Positions 34,301 through 46,200 of a stretch of 64,000 nt of DNA are shown piece by piece (the first letter of the stretch is position 1; each line of letters begins with the position of its first letter). The DNA comes from Rhynchosporium graminicola (lineage: Eukaryota; Ascomycota; Leotiomycetes; Helotiales; Ploettnerulaceae). The position numbers were made by a program, and so were the translations under genes. The stretch covers positions 68,505-132,504 of the forward strand of contig FJUW01000014.1 in the NCBI GenBank assembly GCA_900074885.1, read 5' to 3'. A model generated the notes under the pieces. The model saw only the letters and a program-made list of their open reading frames with translations, was not told the DNA's origin and made no database searches.

Positions 34301-36586
34301 GACCCTTAGGTTTAAGGTATACTATATCTATATGGATTTCATCTATCGATCTGGTAGGTCGTGCACGTGCCGACACCTTATTAACCTTCCGAATAGGTCG
34401 GCCTTTCTTATATAGTACGCAAAGGCGAGTTCTACTAGTCTTAAGCTCTATAAACTTCATACTAGTAACTATAGATTGAGTGCGTCGTACTACGTTAAAG
34501 CTAGCGTAATACATATGTTTATGCTAAAGCTCTATATCGACTGTAGCTTGCTCTACTGCTGCAGGTAAGCTTAAATCCGGAAGGCTAGCGTACTCTGCGC
34601 CGGAGGTCGTCTCTTCTTTAATAATGAATAGATTCTTATTAATTATATAGATCTCCTTCTCCTTAGATATATAGAGAATAGAACTGCGTAAATAACTTCC
34701 TAATTTGTTAAATTTAGAACCGGAGTATAGGCAGACTAGAGACTACGGGATATATAGTATATTATAGTACTCTAATATGCGTACTATACTATCGGTCTTT
34801 ATCGCCTTAATTATATAACTTCTAATCCCGGTAGGGCGTAATAGCTTATTAATAGTAAGTATATAGGGTAAGTCGTCTTTTAGCGTATATAAGGTAAATT
34901 TGGAAAGGTCATTAGATATATGCTCTATAGCGCCGGTATCGAAGAGCTATCGTGACTTATTATAGTAAGAGAATATAGCTATGGAAGACGTAATAGTAGG
35001 GAAATATAGTAAAAGGGCTGCGCTGAAGATACTACTATCATCGGAATCGTTATCCTTCTTCTTTCTACTACTAGTCTTCTTCTTATTAGTCTTATTAGTC
35101 TTACTCTCTTCCTCTTTCTTCTTTAACTACTTAGCATGCGGAATCTACTTCTTTCCAGACTTCTCCTTAAACTCCTTCTTCTTCTGCTTATTAATAATAA
35201 AATAGTTCTCTAGAGTATACTTTAGCGACGTCTGTTTATAGTGCTTATAAGTCGGCTTAGTATCCTTGCTAGCCGGCTTAGTAGCTCCTCCGCCGCTTCC
35301 TTTCTTAGGTATAGACTTATTACTATATAGAGCTTAACCTGCTATCTTTCTAGTAGAGTTACTCGCTCTTACCTCATTAGTAATATCTTCGATTAAACTA
35401 ACTAAAGTCACTCTTGATTTAGCTTTCTCGCTCGTATCTAGGTTATTACTAGAAGAAACTCTTAAGAGAGAACGTTATCTTTCAGCCTATATAGGCTACT
35501 TCTCTGAAACTACGGTAATAAATATAATTAGATACTATACTAGAGGTGGAGTTATTATTAAAGTCTCTAATTTGATAATTAAGAGCTTAAAAGCGATAAT
35601 AAACTTCTCTAGGGAGTTGAAATCATTATACTAGAGCTTGACGTAATCTTATATAGCGTTATATACTAGTATATTACTACCTCCTTCGTACTGCGCCTAT
35701 AAGGCCTCCCATATATCTAATGCGGTAGTTTTACTAGTTATATGCGCGAGAGGTCCGGCCTTATAATTCAATATAATTACTAGCTTTATTTAACTCTCTC
35801 TAGACTCCTAATCTTACTACTTCTTAAGGGCTTTATCGTCGACCTTGTTATCTTATTCGTCTACTTCTTTAGGCACGTAGTCACGAGATTTAATATTAAG
35901 AAACTTGCTGATTCTATTAGTTTTAGTAATATTTAGTACCTTATCTCTCTATTCCGTATAGTTCTCTCCTCCCTTAAGCTTATAGCTATCTGCTAAGTTC
36001 AAAGATATAAAGCTACTTATCTTCTTACGTTTATACAGCTCTAGCGTAATCGCAGTGATAGGTTCTGATTCCGGGTCTTCCGGATCCTCCTCTAGATAGT
36101 CCTAGGACGTCGAATTAGCGTCTATAGGGGGTAAATCGGGTATATTTTGAGTCCTAGGGACTTGGATAGTAGCTTCCGGCGCTAGCGCGGAAAACTCTAC
36201 ACCTCGAGATGCGATAATTTCGGAATCGTCGACTTTAACTGCTATACGAGTACGAGTATTAAGTACTATACAGCTTACTTATCGTAAAGACTCTTTAATA
36301 GAGCTGGAGTTATCGGAGTATACTTCTTCGACTTCTTCTAATGATAGTAGCGTAGGTGCGACAGCTGAAGAACTCTCTCCACTAGTATTCTGCGCGACTA
36401 TATTTACTATAGAAAGACGCGCTAGTTTAACTAACTATACGCGTATACTATACCTTAATCGGAAGCTCGCAACTTGAATCTCTACCCTTTTAGTACTAAG
36501 AAACAGTTCGACGCTTACTATTAAGAATCATAGTACTACTGCTTCTTTGAGTACTACTCTACTTCTGGCTATCGGGGCTCATAACC
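31381..36586 (-). pseudogene. copia-1 gag-pol polyprotein relic
   Basis: Minus strand, in order from the right: gag region (about 35.0-36.5 kb, no zinc knuckle read with confidence); GAG-pre-integrase/integrase start (34245-34514); integrase C-terminal portion (33600-33854, with the copia signature KSILVGFEGYNIYRCLVNRK); RT (palm motif VTYVDDFLVIS at about 32556-32590); RNase H (SKRQTTIALTSTEAEYIAIC, about 31905-31980). The polyprotein would make virus-like particles and cDNA for transposition. Stops and frameshifts between the surviving blocks rule out function, although the RT YVDD is intact. Confidence 0.8.
36564..36586 (-). promoter_or_regulatory. copia-1 primer-binding site, half-tRNA type
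   Basis: Directly next to the 5' LTR (minus), the strand reads GGTTATGAGCCC. Its complement GGGCTCATAACC is the anticodon stem-loop of initiator tRNA-Met as known in yeast. Priming by an internally cleaved initiator tRNA is known for Drosophila copia and some relatives. Match length beyond 12 nt depends on this species' own tRNA. Confidence 0.65.
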
Positions 36587-36765
36587 TATCGCAAGGTTAC
36601 GTTAATCTTCAGAGTAAAGCATAGAGTAGTTAAATGATATTTAGTTGTATTGCAGTACTAATTACTATAGAGAGTCGGCAGAAGATATTATCTAGGAATA
36701 TCCGCACGGACCATGCACGTGACTACAGTCACCTGATCCATGCCAAGACCCATATCCTCGCAACA
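36587..36765 (-). repeat. copia-1 5' LTR (right)
   Basis: 179 bp. Starts TATCGCAAGG and ends CGCAACA, with the CA end intact. Differs from the left LTR mostly by C/T transitions. Confidence 0.9.
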
Positions 36766-36770
36766 GTTAT

Positions 36771-39700
36771 TAGGCGAGAAGTCTTTAAAATCTATAGCTA
36801 GGTATTATATAAGGTAGCTAAGTACTAGTAATAAGTAGAGGAATCCTTATTATTTCATCTGTTTCGGATAAGAGTACTAGTAGGAATAGTAATTACGAGT
36901 ATATCGTTTTACGTCTAATATAAGTCCTTTCTAGTAGTAATAATTAGAAATTATTTCAGCGGTCTTATAAGCGTTTAGATAAGTAGAGGAAACTTAATTA
37001 TAGATTTCGCTAATTAAATAAGTATATAGTAGGGTATAGTATTAAACGTATAGATAACTATTATAAAGTAGTAAACTATTATTAATAATATAGCTATCTC
37101 TTAATATATTTTATTCTTTAGAGAACGATTCTTAGTTAAATTAGTATAGTTTCTCGATTAAATTAAAAGAGTTATATACGGGTTCCGGTAGCGTATTAGT
37201 CCCTAGTGATATTAGGTATATATAACTGATTTAATCGATATAATACTTAGCTAGTTCCGCGTTAATCCTAAGGTCTAAGTAGTCTAGAGGTAATAAAACC
37301 CGAGATCTACTATCCTATTTCTATTATTCTTATATCCTTAGATCTTATTCCTTATAGCTAAGGATATTAGCTTTAGCGTTATCTTTATTAAGCGTGTATA
37401 TAATTTGAAAGTTAAACTCAGAAAGGAATTCTATCTATTTAGCTTACTTACTAGTTAGGACCTTAGTAGTTATAAAGTATTCTAAGGATCGATAGTCTAT
37501 ATATACGCTAGTATAGCGTCGTAGAGATATAAGTTCCGGTCTCTATTTCCGGAAAGACTTAATAATAGCGTATAGCTCCTTATTATAGATCTTCTAGTTT
37601 AGTTTATATCTATTAAGAATATAAGAGTAGAATCTAATTAGATACTACTAGTTATCTTTATATAATTAGGAGATAACTCTAGCTATTATACTATTAGAGG
37701 TATTAGTTTCTAGTTTAGTTTATAATTCAGGGTCGAAATAGTATAGTTTCTATACTAATAGTAGCTATTAATATAAATCGTCGAAGGACTTCTTATAATC
37801 GTTAGTGAAATTCTATAGTACTATAGGCCGAGTAAGTACTAAGAGAGGTTTAGTAATAAGGCCGAAATTCCGAATAAATTAATAATAGAACCTATAGAAT
37901 CCTAAGAAGGATTTTATAGCTATTACTATTTCGGGGTACTTCTAGTTTACTAATAGTACTACCTTCTCAGGATCTGGCTCGATTCCGTTAGTAGTAATAA
38001 TATATCTAAAGTATTTAGTCCGAGTAATATAGAATTCGCTTTTCTTAATATCTACTTAGAGTCTAATATCTATTAAATATTATAGTATTAATTTAATATA
38101 TTCCTTATATTCCTAGAGCGTTTCCGAGTATATAAGAATATTATCTAAGTAAGCTATATAGAAATTATCTAAGTAGTCTAATAGTATATTATTTATATAT
38201 TACTAATATATACTAGGTTTATTATAAAGCTTAAAAGGTAATACTTTATATTTATAAGATCCGAAGCGGGTTCGGAAGGTAATATACTCCTCGGATTCGG
38301 GGTCTATATAAATATAGTTAAATATTACCCGGATATTTAGTTTAATAAAGATTACTATTTTAGATATATAAGTTAAGAGCTTATTAATCCTAAGTATTAA
38401 GTAGGAATCCTTTCGAGTGATCGTATTAAGCTTATGATAATCGATATAGAAGTATAATCCTCTATCGGCTTTCTTAATAAATAGTATAAGTAATATAAAA
38501 GGACTTTAGCTAGATTCGATAAATCCTTTATCTAAGTTCTCTATAAGGTACTCTTTAGTTACTTATAGTTTATCTATAGATTACTAATATAGAGGCGAAT
38601 ATATATTAAGTAATAGTTCTTCTAGAATAATTTTATAATCGTATAAGTAATATAATAGAAGAATATTAGATTCCCGCTTAGAAAAGGCTTCCTTAAGAGT
38701 ATAATACTATTCTAATAGCTTTTTAGCTATAAGTCGTTTAGTATTAGGATCCTTAGGAGAATCGCTATTTAGATAGTCTTATAAGAGGTAGTTTATCTCG
38801 TAGATACTAATAAAGAATAATTCAGAGCTTTTATATTTCATATTAAAGTAAAAAGCTATAGTATTAATTTAGTAAATCGGAACTAGTTTTCAGATCCTCG
38901 GAAGTTAAGAGGAGTACTTATAATAGGGTTTCGGCGCAAGTACTTTTCTTAATAAATTCGAAGCGGGAAAAGGCTCGGATTCCTTAGTGATAAGCGGAAA
39001 TAAGTTAAATAGTAGAGATAATATATTAATATATTATATCGCTACTATTTAATATAATTACTATTAATCTAGTTAGTTTATAGCTAAGTCCCGCGTATTA
39101 GTATCAATTTAATAAGATCGATTAATACTAAGTTTATGAAGTAGTAGAGTTATAATTATTACCTTATCGTATTAGAGAGTAGCTAGATAGCGTTCCGGCT
39201 ATAGAAGCTTATAGTAGAGTATATCTAGCTTAACTTGAAAACGTTATATCTATTTAATACTAATAATTATATCTTATTATCCTAAATCGAGGAGAATAAA
39301 AAGGAAGTTATAAATACGCTTACTATTAATAGAAAAGTATAAATATATAAAATAAGTAATATAAGTTCTAATAAACTATTAGAACTTATATATTAGAATA
39401 GAATAGGGTAATAGCTCGATTTTAATACTAAGGGCTCCTAATAGTCGTCTAGTAAGAGTATAATTAATAAATAAATAACTATTCGCTCTAGTATTAATTA
39501 AGCTACTTATAGAGACTCCTAGCTTATTTATATTAACTATAGTTAGGTATATAAATTACTTACTTCTTATTAAGGAGTTAAAGTCTAGATTAGAGAGATT
39601 ATACTTACGTAGACCTAAGAAGGAGTTTTTACTTAGGTCTTATCATTTCCCTTTAGTATTAGTCTAGATTCGGAGAGTATATCTTCTACTACTTCCTTAG

Positions 39701-41370
39701 TTACTTAATCCTCTTCCGGAAATTTATCGATTAATTAAACCTTAAGCGAGTTAGAGTAATCTAGCTTAATATAACCGAGCTATCTATAACTATAATACCT
39801 AGAGGGTTCTCTAGTCGAGGTAGTAAGGCGTTTTAGCGCAGAAGGAGTACTAGACTATATTAGGGTAGAGGTATATACGTATAGTATAAGAGTAGTTTAT
39901 CGAGGGGCTAAGCTTAGGGACTAGTAAGGAGTAGAACTAGTAGAAGTCGTAATAGTAATAGTAGGCTTATAGTACTATACCGGAGTAGTAGCTTTCTCGG
40001 GATAAGTATATTCTGAGTTATAGCGATATTTAGTATTAAAAGAAAGTAAGGATCTAACTATAGAAGCGTAGTCCTTATTCTATATTAGTTTAATAATAAG
40101 AGTTAAAACGCGTAAGAATAATATAATCTTATCTTATATATAGAAGAACTACTTCTTCCTTTTAATCTTACTTTAGATAATAGCGCTTTAAAATCGACTA
40201 CGAAACTCAGCGAAAGTCTCGCGTATATAGCTAAGTTATTATATTTCTAAGTAGTAGAAAGCGTTATAGTAGTTATCTTCTTCTAAACTAGTAAGGAAGT
40301 TCTCTTCTAGTAAGGAAATTATTTTATTGCTAGTCTTAAACTTATTAGTAAAGTACTAAGGCGTAAGATACTCCTTAGCTAATCTAGTAACTAGTCCCTA
40401 TACGAGAACGCGCTAGGAGAAGTCCGTAGGGTAATAATCGGCGTTTATAGCTAGCCGGTCTCGTATCGATACTCTCTATTAGAAGAAAGTAAGATCCGAC
40501 CTATTATCTAGAGGTAGGATCTTCTTAGTAAGATAAGACTTTCTAGAGCGTAATTCTACTAATTCGGCGCCGGGGGAGGGAGATAGTTTATTAGGAATAG
40601 TATTCTCTCTCTTAGTACTACGTATCGAAATAGAATTTATTAGCTTATTAAACTCCGCTATACGTAGAGATTATAATATTAGTTCTAGTAGGAGAGTCGA
40701 AGATAGGCGAGAGACTCCTATAAGGAACTTATCTTATACGGAGATTAATCTATCTATAGTATCTTCTAGAGAGTTATTCTTTTTCTTCTAGTCTACTAAT
40801 TATTATAAGAGGGAATAGATCAGGTTCGAGTCACCTGTAGTAGTAAGAGTACTTAGTAATTATATTCCTAGTGAATTTCGCTTTTATTTTCCTTTTCCTC
40901 TTAATTAGTACTTCCTTAATAAGGTATTAATATTCTCTAGGGCAGGAGATATTTAAAGTAAGGAAAAGTATAATAGATTAGGTTTAGAGGTAGAGCAGGG
41001 GAGGTCGCGTTAAGTCCCCTTAGAACTAGAGGAGTCTCTAGTTTATTAGTTAGGAGCTATTCTAGTAGCTTAAAAAGGGGTATATTAGAGCTATTTCAGT
41101 AGCGATATATAAAAGTTAAAGTTCTAAGGTATTTATTATACTTTCTTTAAAATCTATCTATAATTCCTTTATACTAAAGGGGTTATTAAAGGAGCGTTAG
41201 CGAAAACTTTCTCTATTATACTATTTGCGATAAGCTGAATTAAACCCTGATTTATAGTTATCTAAGAGATCTCTAGTATCTCGGCTATATATAAGTAGTT
41301 ATCGAATAACTAACTTAGTAATAAGATATTATAATAAGCTATCTCCGGCTATCTTAATCTTTTTATTTAA
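36771..41370 (-). pseudogene. Gyp1-c gag-pol relic
   Basis: Minus strand. Protease active-site DTGA is mutated to NTRA near 39483-39500. RT reads YLDNFYIAYLDNILIYS near 38137-38170, with the catalytic YLDD now YLDN. RNase H carries VYIDYRSLEYF (about 37490). Integrase starts left of 37.3 kb and is split by copia-1, with the remainder around 30.0-31.2 kb. Stops are very frequent. Gag is assigned by position only (about 39.6-41.2 kb). Confidence 0.75.
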
Positions 41371-41638
41371 TATAACGATATAAGACTTAAAGTAGTATAT
41401 AAATAAGAATAAATAAGTAGAGAAGCTAAGAGTAATCTTATATAGTCTACTATAAAGAAAATAAAAAGATAAGGAAAGAAAAAGAAGAGAGATAGAGTAT
41501 AAAGTATCTTATATATATATACTAGTACTAGTCTAATACTATACCGGGTCGGATACTAGTTCTGCCGGGATACCTATGAACTTAGGCCCTGTTATCTATC
41601 CTTCTTCTCATATGATATTCAGGTGAGCTGTCGTCATA
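41371..41638 (-). repeat. Gyp1-c 5' LTR (right)
   Basis: 268 bp. Starts TATAACGATATAAG and ends TCGTCATA. The right half is less mutated than the left half. Confidence 0.85.
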
Positions 41639-43247
41639 ATACGACTCGTAGAGGTTTAATTACCGGTCGTACTAGTGTTCTCGGGAGTAGGTAGGCCTAG
41701 TTGCAGATAAGAAGAAGAGTTAGTAATATAGCGCTAGGAGTATATATTAATAAGGCGTTCCCGAGTCGCGCTAGCCTTAGCCGAAGACTCGGAATAGTAG
41801 GTCCTTTCGATAAATTAGCCTTGATCTTCAGCTTATATAGCCTTAACGTATTCTTCTAGTGTTCTTAACGTTCGGTACTATTAGAAGAGCTGTTTCCGAA
41901 GCCTTATAGGTAGCTTCTCCTATAAGTCTATTTTCAGAGTCGATTGATTATTTACGCTAGCTTTACGAGCTAGTATACGAAACTCGTAGTAGAACGTCTA
42001 GAAGGTCTGCTTATAATCTATCCTTAGCGCTAAGTAGCTAGCTCTTGCGGTTTATTAGTCGTATAGATTCGATAAGAAGGAGACGAGTTAAGTGATTATA
42101 TTAAGTGAATCGATTATATTGCTTTCCTTATTATATTCTAGTTCTAAGAACGAGGGTTCTAGGTAAGTTCTAGCTATTCCTTCTGTTTAATTAAGTAACT
42201 AATCTTTATAGTGATCTTCGTTAAGGAAGTAGCTAGAGTAGCGCCGGAGGGCGTTACGTATCTATACTTCCTAGAGCTTTAGAGAGTAGTCGATTCTATT
42301 AGAGAGTCTATTTAGAAGGTTCGGAATCTTCTTAATACGAGTAGCGTAAGATATAGATAATATTCCTCTAGTAGATTGTTCTCGATAGCGATTATTAGGC
42401 GTAAGAGTAGTATTATCTTCTTTAATTGAGTATAGCGGAGTAGTGCGCGATTAAATGTTATTAAACGATATAGACTTGATAGAACGCTAAGTAGTTAACT
42501 AGCGTAGTTCCCGGAACTCGTCTTGTAACTGATATAGTTCTATAGATAAGTCTGCATTTGATTATCTTTCCTCCGCGAGTCTTCTCTCTGCTTCTTATAG
42601 CTAGTAAGCGCGGTCTTCCTATAAGTTACTTATAGTTACTATTAATATAGGAGTATTATCAGGGGGGTTTAGTAACTCAGTGAGTTCGTTGATTATAGTA
42701 GGAGTTAGAGAACTTAACTCGGATAAGGTATTATCGCGAGTACTCTCTACTATAGAGAGGGGTAGATTATAGCGAGTATTGCGAGTCGCTGAAGAATAGG
42801 TAGAAGTAGAGGGAGTTAGAGAACTAGTCGTCGATTTATCGGACTTAGGTTACTTCTATTTAGGTGCTATTCTTTAAGTTTATACTTAGTATAAGCCTTC
42901 TCTGTATAGCGTAGTCTCCTGCGTTTAGTAGCTCTAGGCATAGAGGTATAATATAAGTAGATATTTACTGTCTTCCTAGACATAGGTAAAAGAGTTATAG
43001 ATAATATAACGCTTGCTCTAGAAAGGTCTTACTTACTACCTAATAGGTAAGACCTCATATTATATAGAATATGAAGTAGTAAGAATTAACTTAGAATTTA
43101 TAACTAAAGAGTGAAGAAGTAGAGAGAGAAGGGAAGTATATATATGAAAAGGGGCCCCTAAACTCTACTCGTGTAATCTCGCTTAGTAGTAAGTGTTTCC
43201 ACTAATAGGGGGAAACCTCTAAACCTCCAATCTGACCAGTCGTCACA
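41639..43247 (-). mobile_element. Gyp2-b: 5' fragment of a second gypsy family
   Basis: Collinear with about 61.9-63.48 kb of Gyp2-a. It contains a full LTR at 43005-43247 preceded by the gag-side internal region. Truncated on its left exactly at the end of LTR C. Right of it Gyp1-b resumes (CTTAGAGGC). Less RIP-saturated than the Gyp1 copies around it. Confidence 0.75.
43005..43247 (-). repeat. Gyp2-b 5' LTR
   Basis: About 243 bp. Starts TATAACGC (from TGTGACGC) and ends TCGTCACA. Homologous to the Gyp2-a LTRs but slightly longer, with a changed inverted repeat near the start (GGTCTTAC/GTAAGACC). Confidence 0.8.
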
Positions 43248-46200
43248 CTTAGAGGCTAGATAGCTTCTTACTTAGCTAGTAATTCTTAAGGTTCCTTATA
43301 GAGAGAAATACCTTATCTCTAACTTCCTAGTCGATACTGCGCCGTTTCGGGTCAGTTATAGCGCTTATCCTCTACTAAGTAGCTAGTATATTAGCTTTTA
43401 TAACCTCGATAGCAGATTTAGTATATTTAGCTAGGGATTTAGTATTAGTATAATTAAGCTTCTCTTATAGTATCGATCCGGTAGGTTACTTCTAATCCTA
43501 GCTATTCTATAGTAATATACTATATTTAAGAGTATATAGCGCTATACTAATAGAATCGTAAGGTAGGGTTACTTAGGCGCGGTCTATTATCAGTAGTAGT
43601 TCGCTCTAGTTACTCTAGTAGTAATTAATAAAGAGTCTAAGGTATTAGTTAATATACTAGTTTATAATCTCTATTTATCTGTTAGTCTACTAGTAGAAGG
43701 AGGTAAAGAGCTTAACCTTAACTCTAATTATATAGCAAAACTCTTACTAGAAGAATAAGATAAACTAAGCTCCTTAATCAGATATAATTAACTTAGAAGT
43801 ATATCCGAAATAATATATCTATTAGATAAATAATATTACTATCCCGCGGGTATCGATATTATAGTAATATAGTATCGATACGGAGTCCTTCTCTAGGCAG
43901 TCGATAAATACTAATATCTTATTAAACCCTTAATTATTAGATAGGAAGTCCTTAAAATCTATAGCTAAGTACTATATAAGGTAGCTAAGTACTAGTAATA
44001 AGTAGAGGAATCCTTACTATTTCGTCTATTTCGGATAAGAGTACTAGTAGAGGTAGTAATTATAAGTATACTATTTTATATCCGATACGAGTCCTTTCTA
44101 ATAGTAATAAGTAGAAATTATTTCGGCGGTCTGACGAGTATTTAGATAAGTAGAGGAAACTTAATCGTAGACTTCGCTAATTAAACGAGTATATAGCGGG
44201 GTATAGCGTTATACGTATAGATAACTATTATAAAGTAGTAAGCTATTATTAATAGTATAACTATTTCCTAATATATTCTGTTTATTAAAGAATAATTATT
44301 AGTTAAATTAATATAGTTTCTTAATTAAATCAAAAGAGTTATATATAGGTTCCGATAGTATATTAGTCCCTAGCGATATTAGGTATATATAACTGATTTA
44401 ATTGATATAATATTTAGCTAGTTCCGCGTTAATCCTAGGATCTAAGCGGTTTAGAGGTAATAAAACCCCTAGGATCTAAGCGGTTTAGAGGTAATAAAAC
44501 CCGAGATCTACTATCTTATTTCTATTATTCCTATATCCTTAGATCTTATTCTCTATAGCTAAGGATATTAGCTTTAGCGTTATCTTTACTAAGCGTATAT
44601 ATAATTTGAAAGTTAAATTCGGAAAGGAATTCTATCTATCTAGCTTACTTACTAGTTAGGACCTTAATAGTTATAAAGTATTCTAAGGATCGATAGTCCT
44701 TATATACGCTAGTATAGTGTTATAGAGATATAAGTTCTAATCTCTATTTTCGGAAAGACTTAATAATAGTATATAATTCCTTATCGTAGATCTTCTAGTT
44801 TACTTCGTATCTATTAAGAATATAGAAGTAGAATCTAATTAGATACTACTAGTTATCTTCATATAATTAGAAGATAACTCTAGCTATTATACTATCGAAA
44901 GTATTAGTTTCTAGTTTAGTTTATAATTCAGAGTCGAAATAGTATAGTTTCTATACTAATAGTAGCTATTAATATAAATCGTTAAAGGATTTCTTATAAT
45001 CGTTAGTGAAATTCTATAGTACTATAGGCCTAGTAAGTATTAAGAGAGGTTTAGTAATAAGGCCGAAATTCCGAATAAATTAATAATAGAAACTATAGAA
45101 TCCTAGGAAAGATTTTATAGTTATTACTATTTCAGGGTACTTCTAGTCTACTAATAATACTACTTTCTCAGGATCTGGCTCGATTCTATTAGTAGTAATA
45201 ATATATCCGAGGTATTTAGTCCGAGTAATATAGAACTCGCTTTTCTTAATATCTACTTAGAGTCTAGTATCTATTAAGTATTATAACACTAATTTAATAT
45301 ATTCCTTATATTCCTAGAGCGTTTCCGAGTATATAAGGATATTATCTAAGTAAGTTATATAGAAATCGTCTAAGTAATCTAGTAGTATATTATTCATATA
45401 TTATTGATATGTACTAAGTCTATTATAGAGCTTAAAAAGTAATACTTTATATTTATAGGATCCGAAGCGGGTTCGGAAAGTAGTATATTCCTCTGATTCG
45501 GGGTCTATATAAATATAGTTAAATACTACTCAGATATCTAGTTTAGTAAAGATTACTACTTTAGATATACGAGTTAAGAGCTTATTAATCTTAAGTATTA
45601 GATAAGAATCCTTTCGAGTGATTATATTAAGCTTATAATAATTGATATAGAAGCGTAATCCTCTATCGGCCTTCTTAATAAATAGTACGAGTAATACAAA
45701 AGGAATTTAGCTAGATTCGATAAATCTCTTATCTAAGTTCTCTATAAGGTACTCCTTAGTTACTTATAATTCGTCTATAGATTACTAATATAAGAGCGAA
45801 TATATATTAAGTAATAATTCTTCTAGAATAATTTTATAATCGTATAAGTAATATAGCGAAAGAATATTAGAATCCCGCTTAGAAAAAGCCTCCTTAAGAG
45901 TATAGTATTATTCTGATAGCTTTTCAGCTACGAGTCGTTTAGTATCAGGATCCTTAAGGGAGTTACTATTTAGATAATCTTATAAGAGGTAGTTTATCTT
46001 ATAGATACTAATAAAGAATAATTCGGAGCTCTTATATTTTATATTAAAATAAAAAGCTATAGCGCTAATTTAGTAAATCGAAACTAGTTTCTAGATCCTT
46101 AGAGGTTAAGAGGAGTACTTATAGTAGGGTTTTAGCGTAAGTACCTTTCTCGATAAATTCGGAGCGGAAAAGGGTTCGGGTTCCTTAGCGATAAGTAGAA

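Larger units (their letters stand above)
31202..36765 (-). mobile_element. copia-1: complete Ty1/copia element, TSD GTTAT
   Basis: 5564 bp with two 179-bp LTRs and GTTAT at 31197-31201 and 36766-36770. It is inserted in the integrase region of Gyp1-c, which rejoins cleanly. Coding strand is minus: integrase zinc-binding region near 34245-34514, integrase C-terminal relic at 33600-33854, RT with YVDD at 32568-32579, RNase H near 31905-31980. It is the least mutated element here (CpA and TpG are still common, and two uninterrupted stretches of 84 and 89 codons remain), so it is probably among the youngest insertions. Confidence 0.9.
28295..41638 (-). mobile_element. Gyp1-c: gypsy element nested in Gyp1-b/Gyp2-b, carrying copia-1; flanks do not match
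   Basis: LTRs at 28295-28562 and 41371-41638 are both 268 bp, ending TCGTTATA and TCGTCATA. Without copia-1 and one TSD copy the element is about 7.8 kb, long for a gypsy element because of about 1.4 kb between pol and the 3' LTR. Order on minus: LTR, gag, protease (about 39480), RT (YLDN at 38137-38151), RNase H (about 37440-37530), integrase, candidate antisense ORF, polypurine tract, LTR. Left flank is TCTAG and right flank is ATACG; no TSD is shared. Confidence 0.8.

Noticed and set aside
34981..35205. Plus-strand frame with a run of Leu, Phe and Ser resembling a transmembrane segment
   Set aside because: It is antisense to the copia-1 gag/pol region and arises from CTT/TCT runs; the element's coding strand is minus.
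36766..37470. Possibility that the GTTAT flanks of solo LTR 2 show an ordinary insertion
   Set aside because: Comparison with this Gyp1-c stretch shows about 730 bp of host missing at the solo LTR, so a simple insertion is not enough.
40826..40845. GGTTCGAGTCACC, resembling a tRNA B box (also near 48026)
   Set aside because: It is present at the same place in two Gyp1 copies, no A box, acceptor stem or anticodon arm fits around it, and it lies within the gag-side region of the element.
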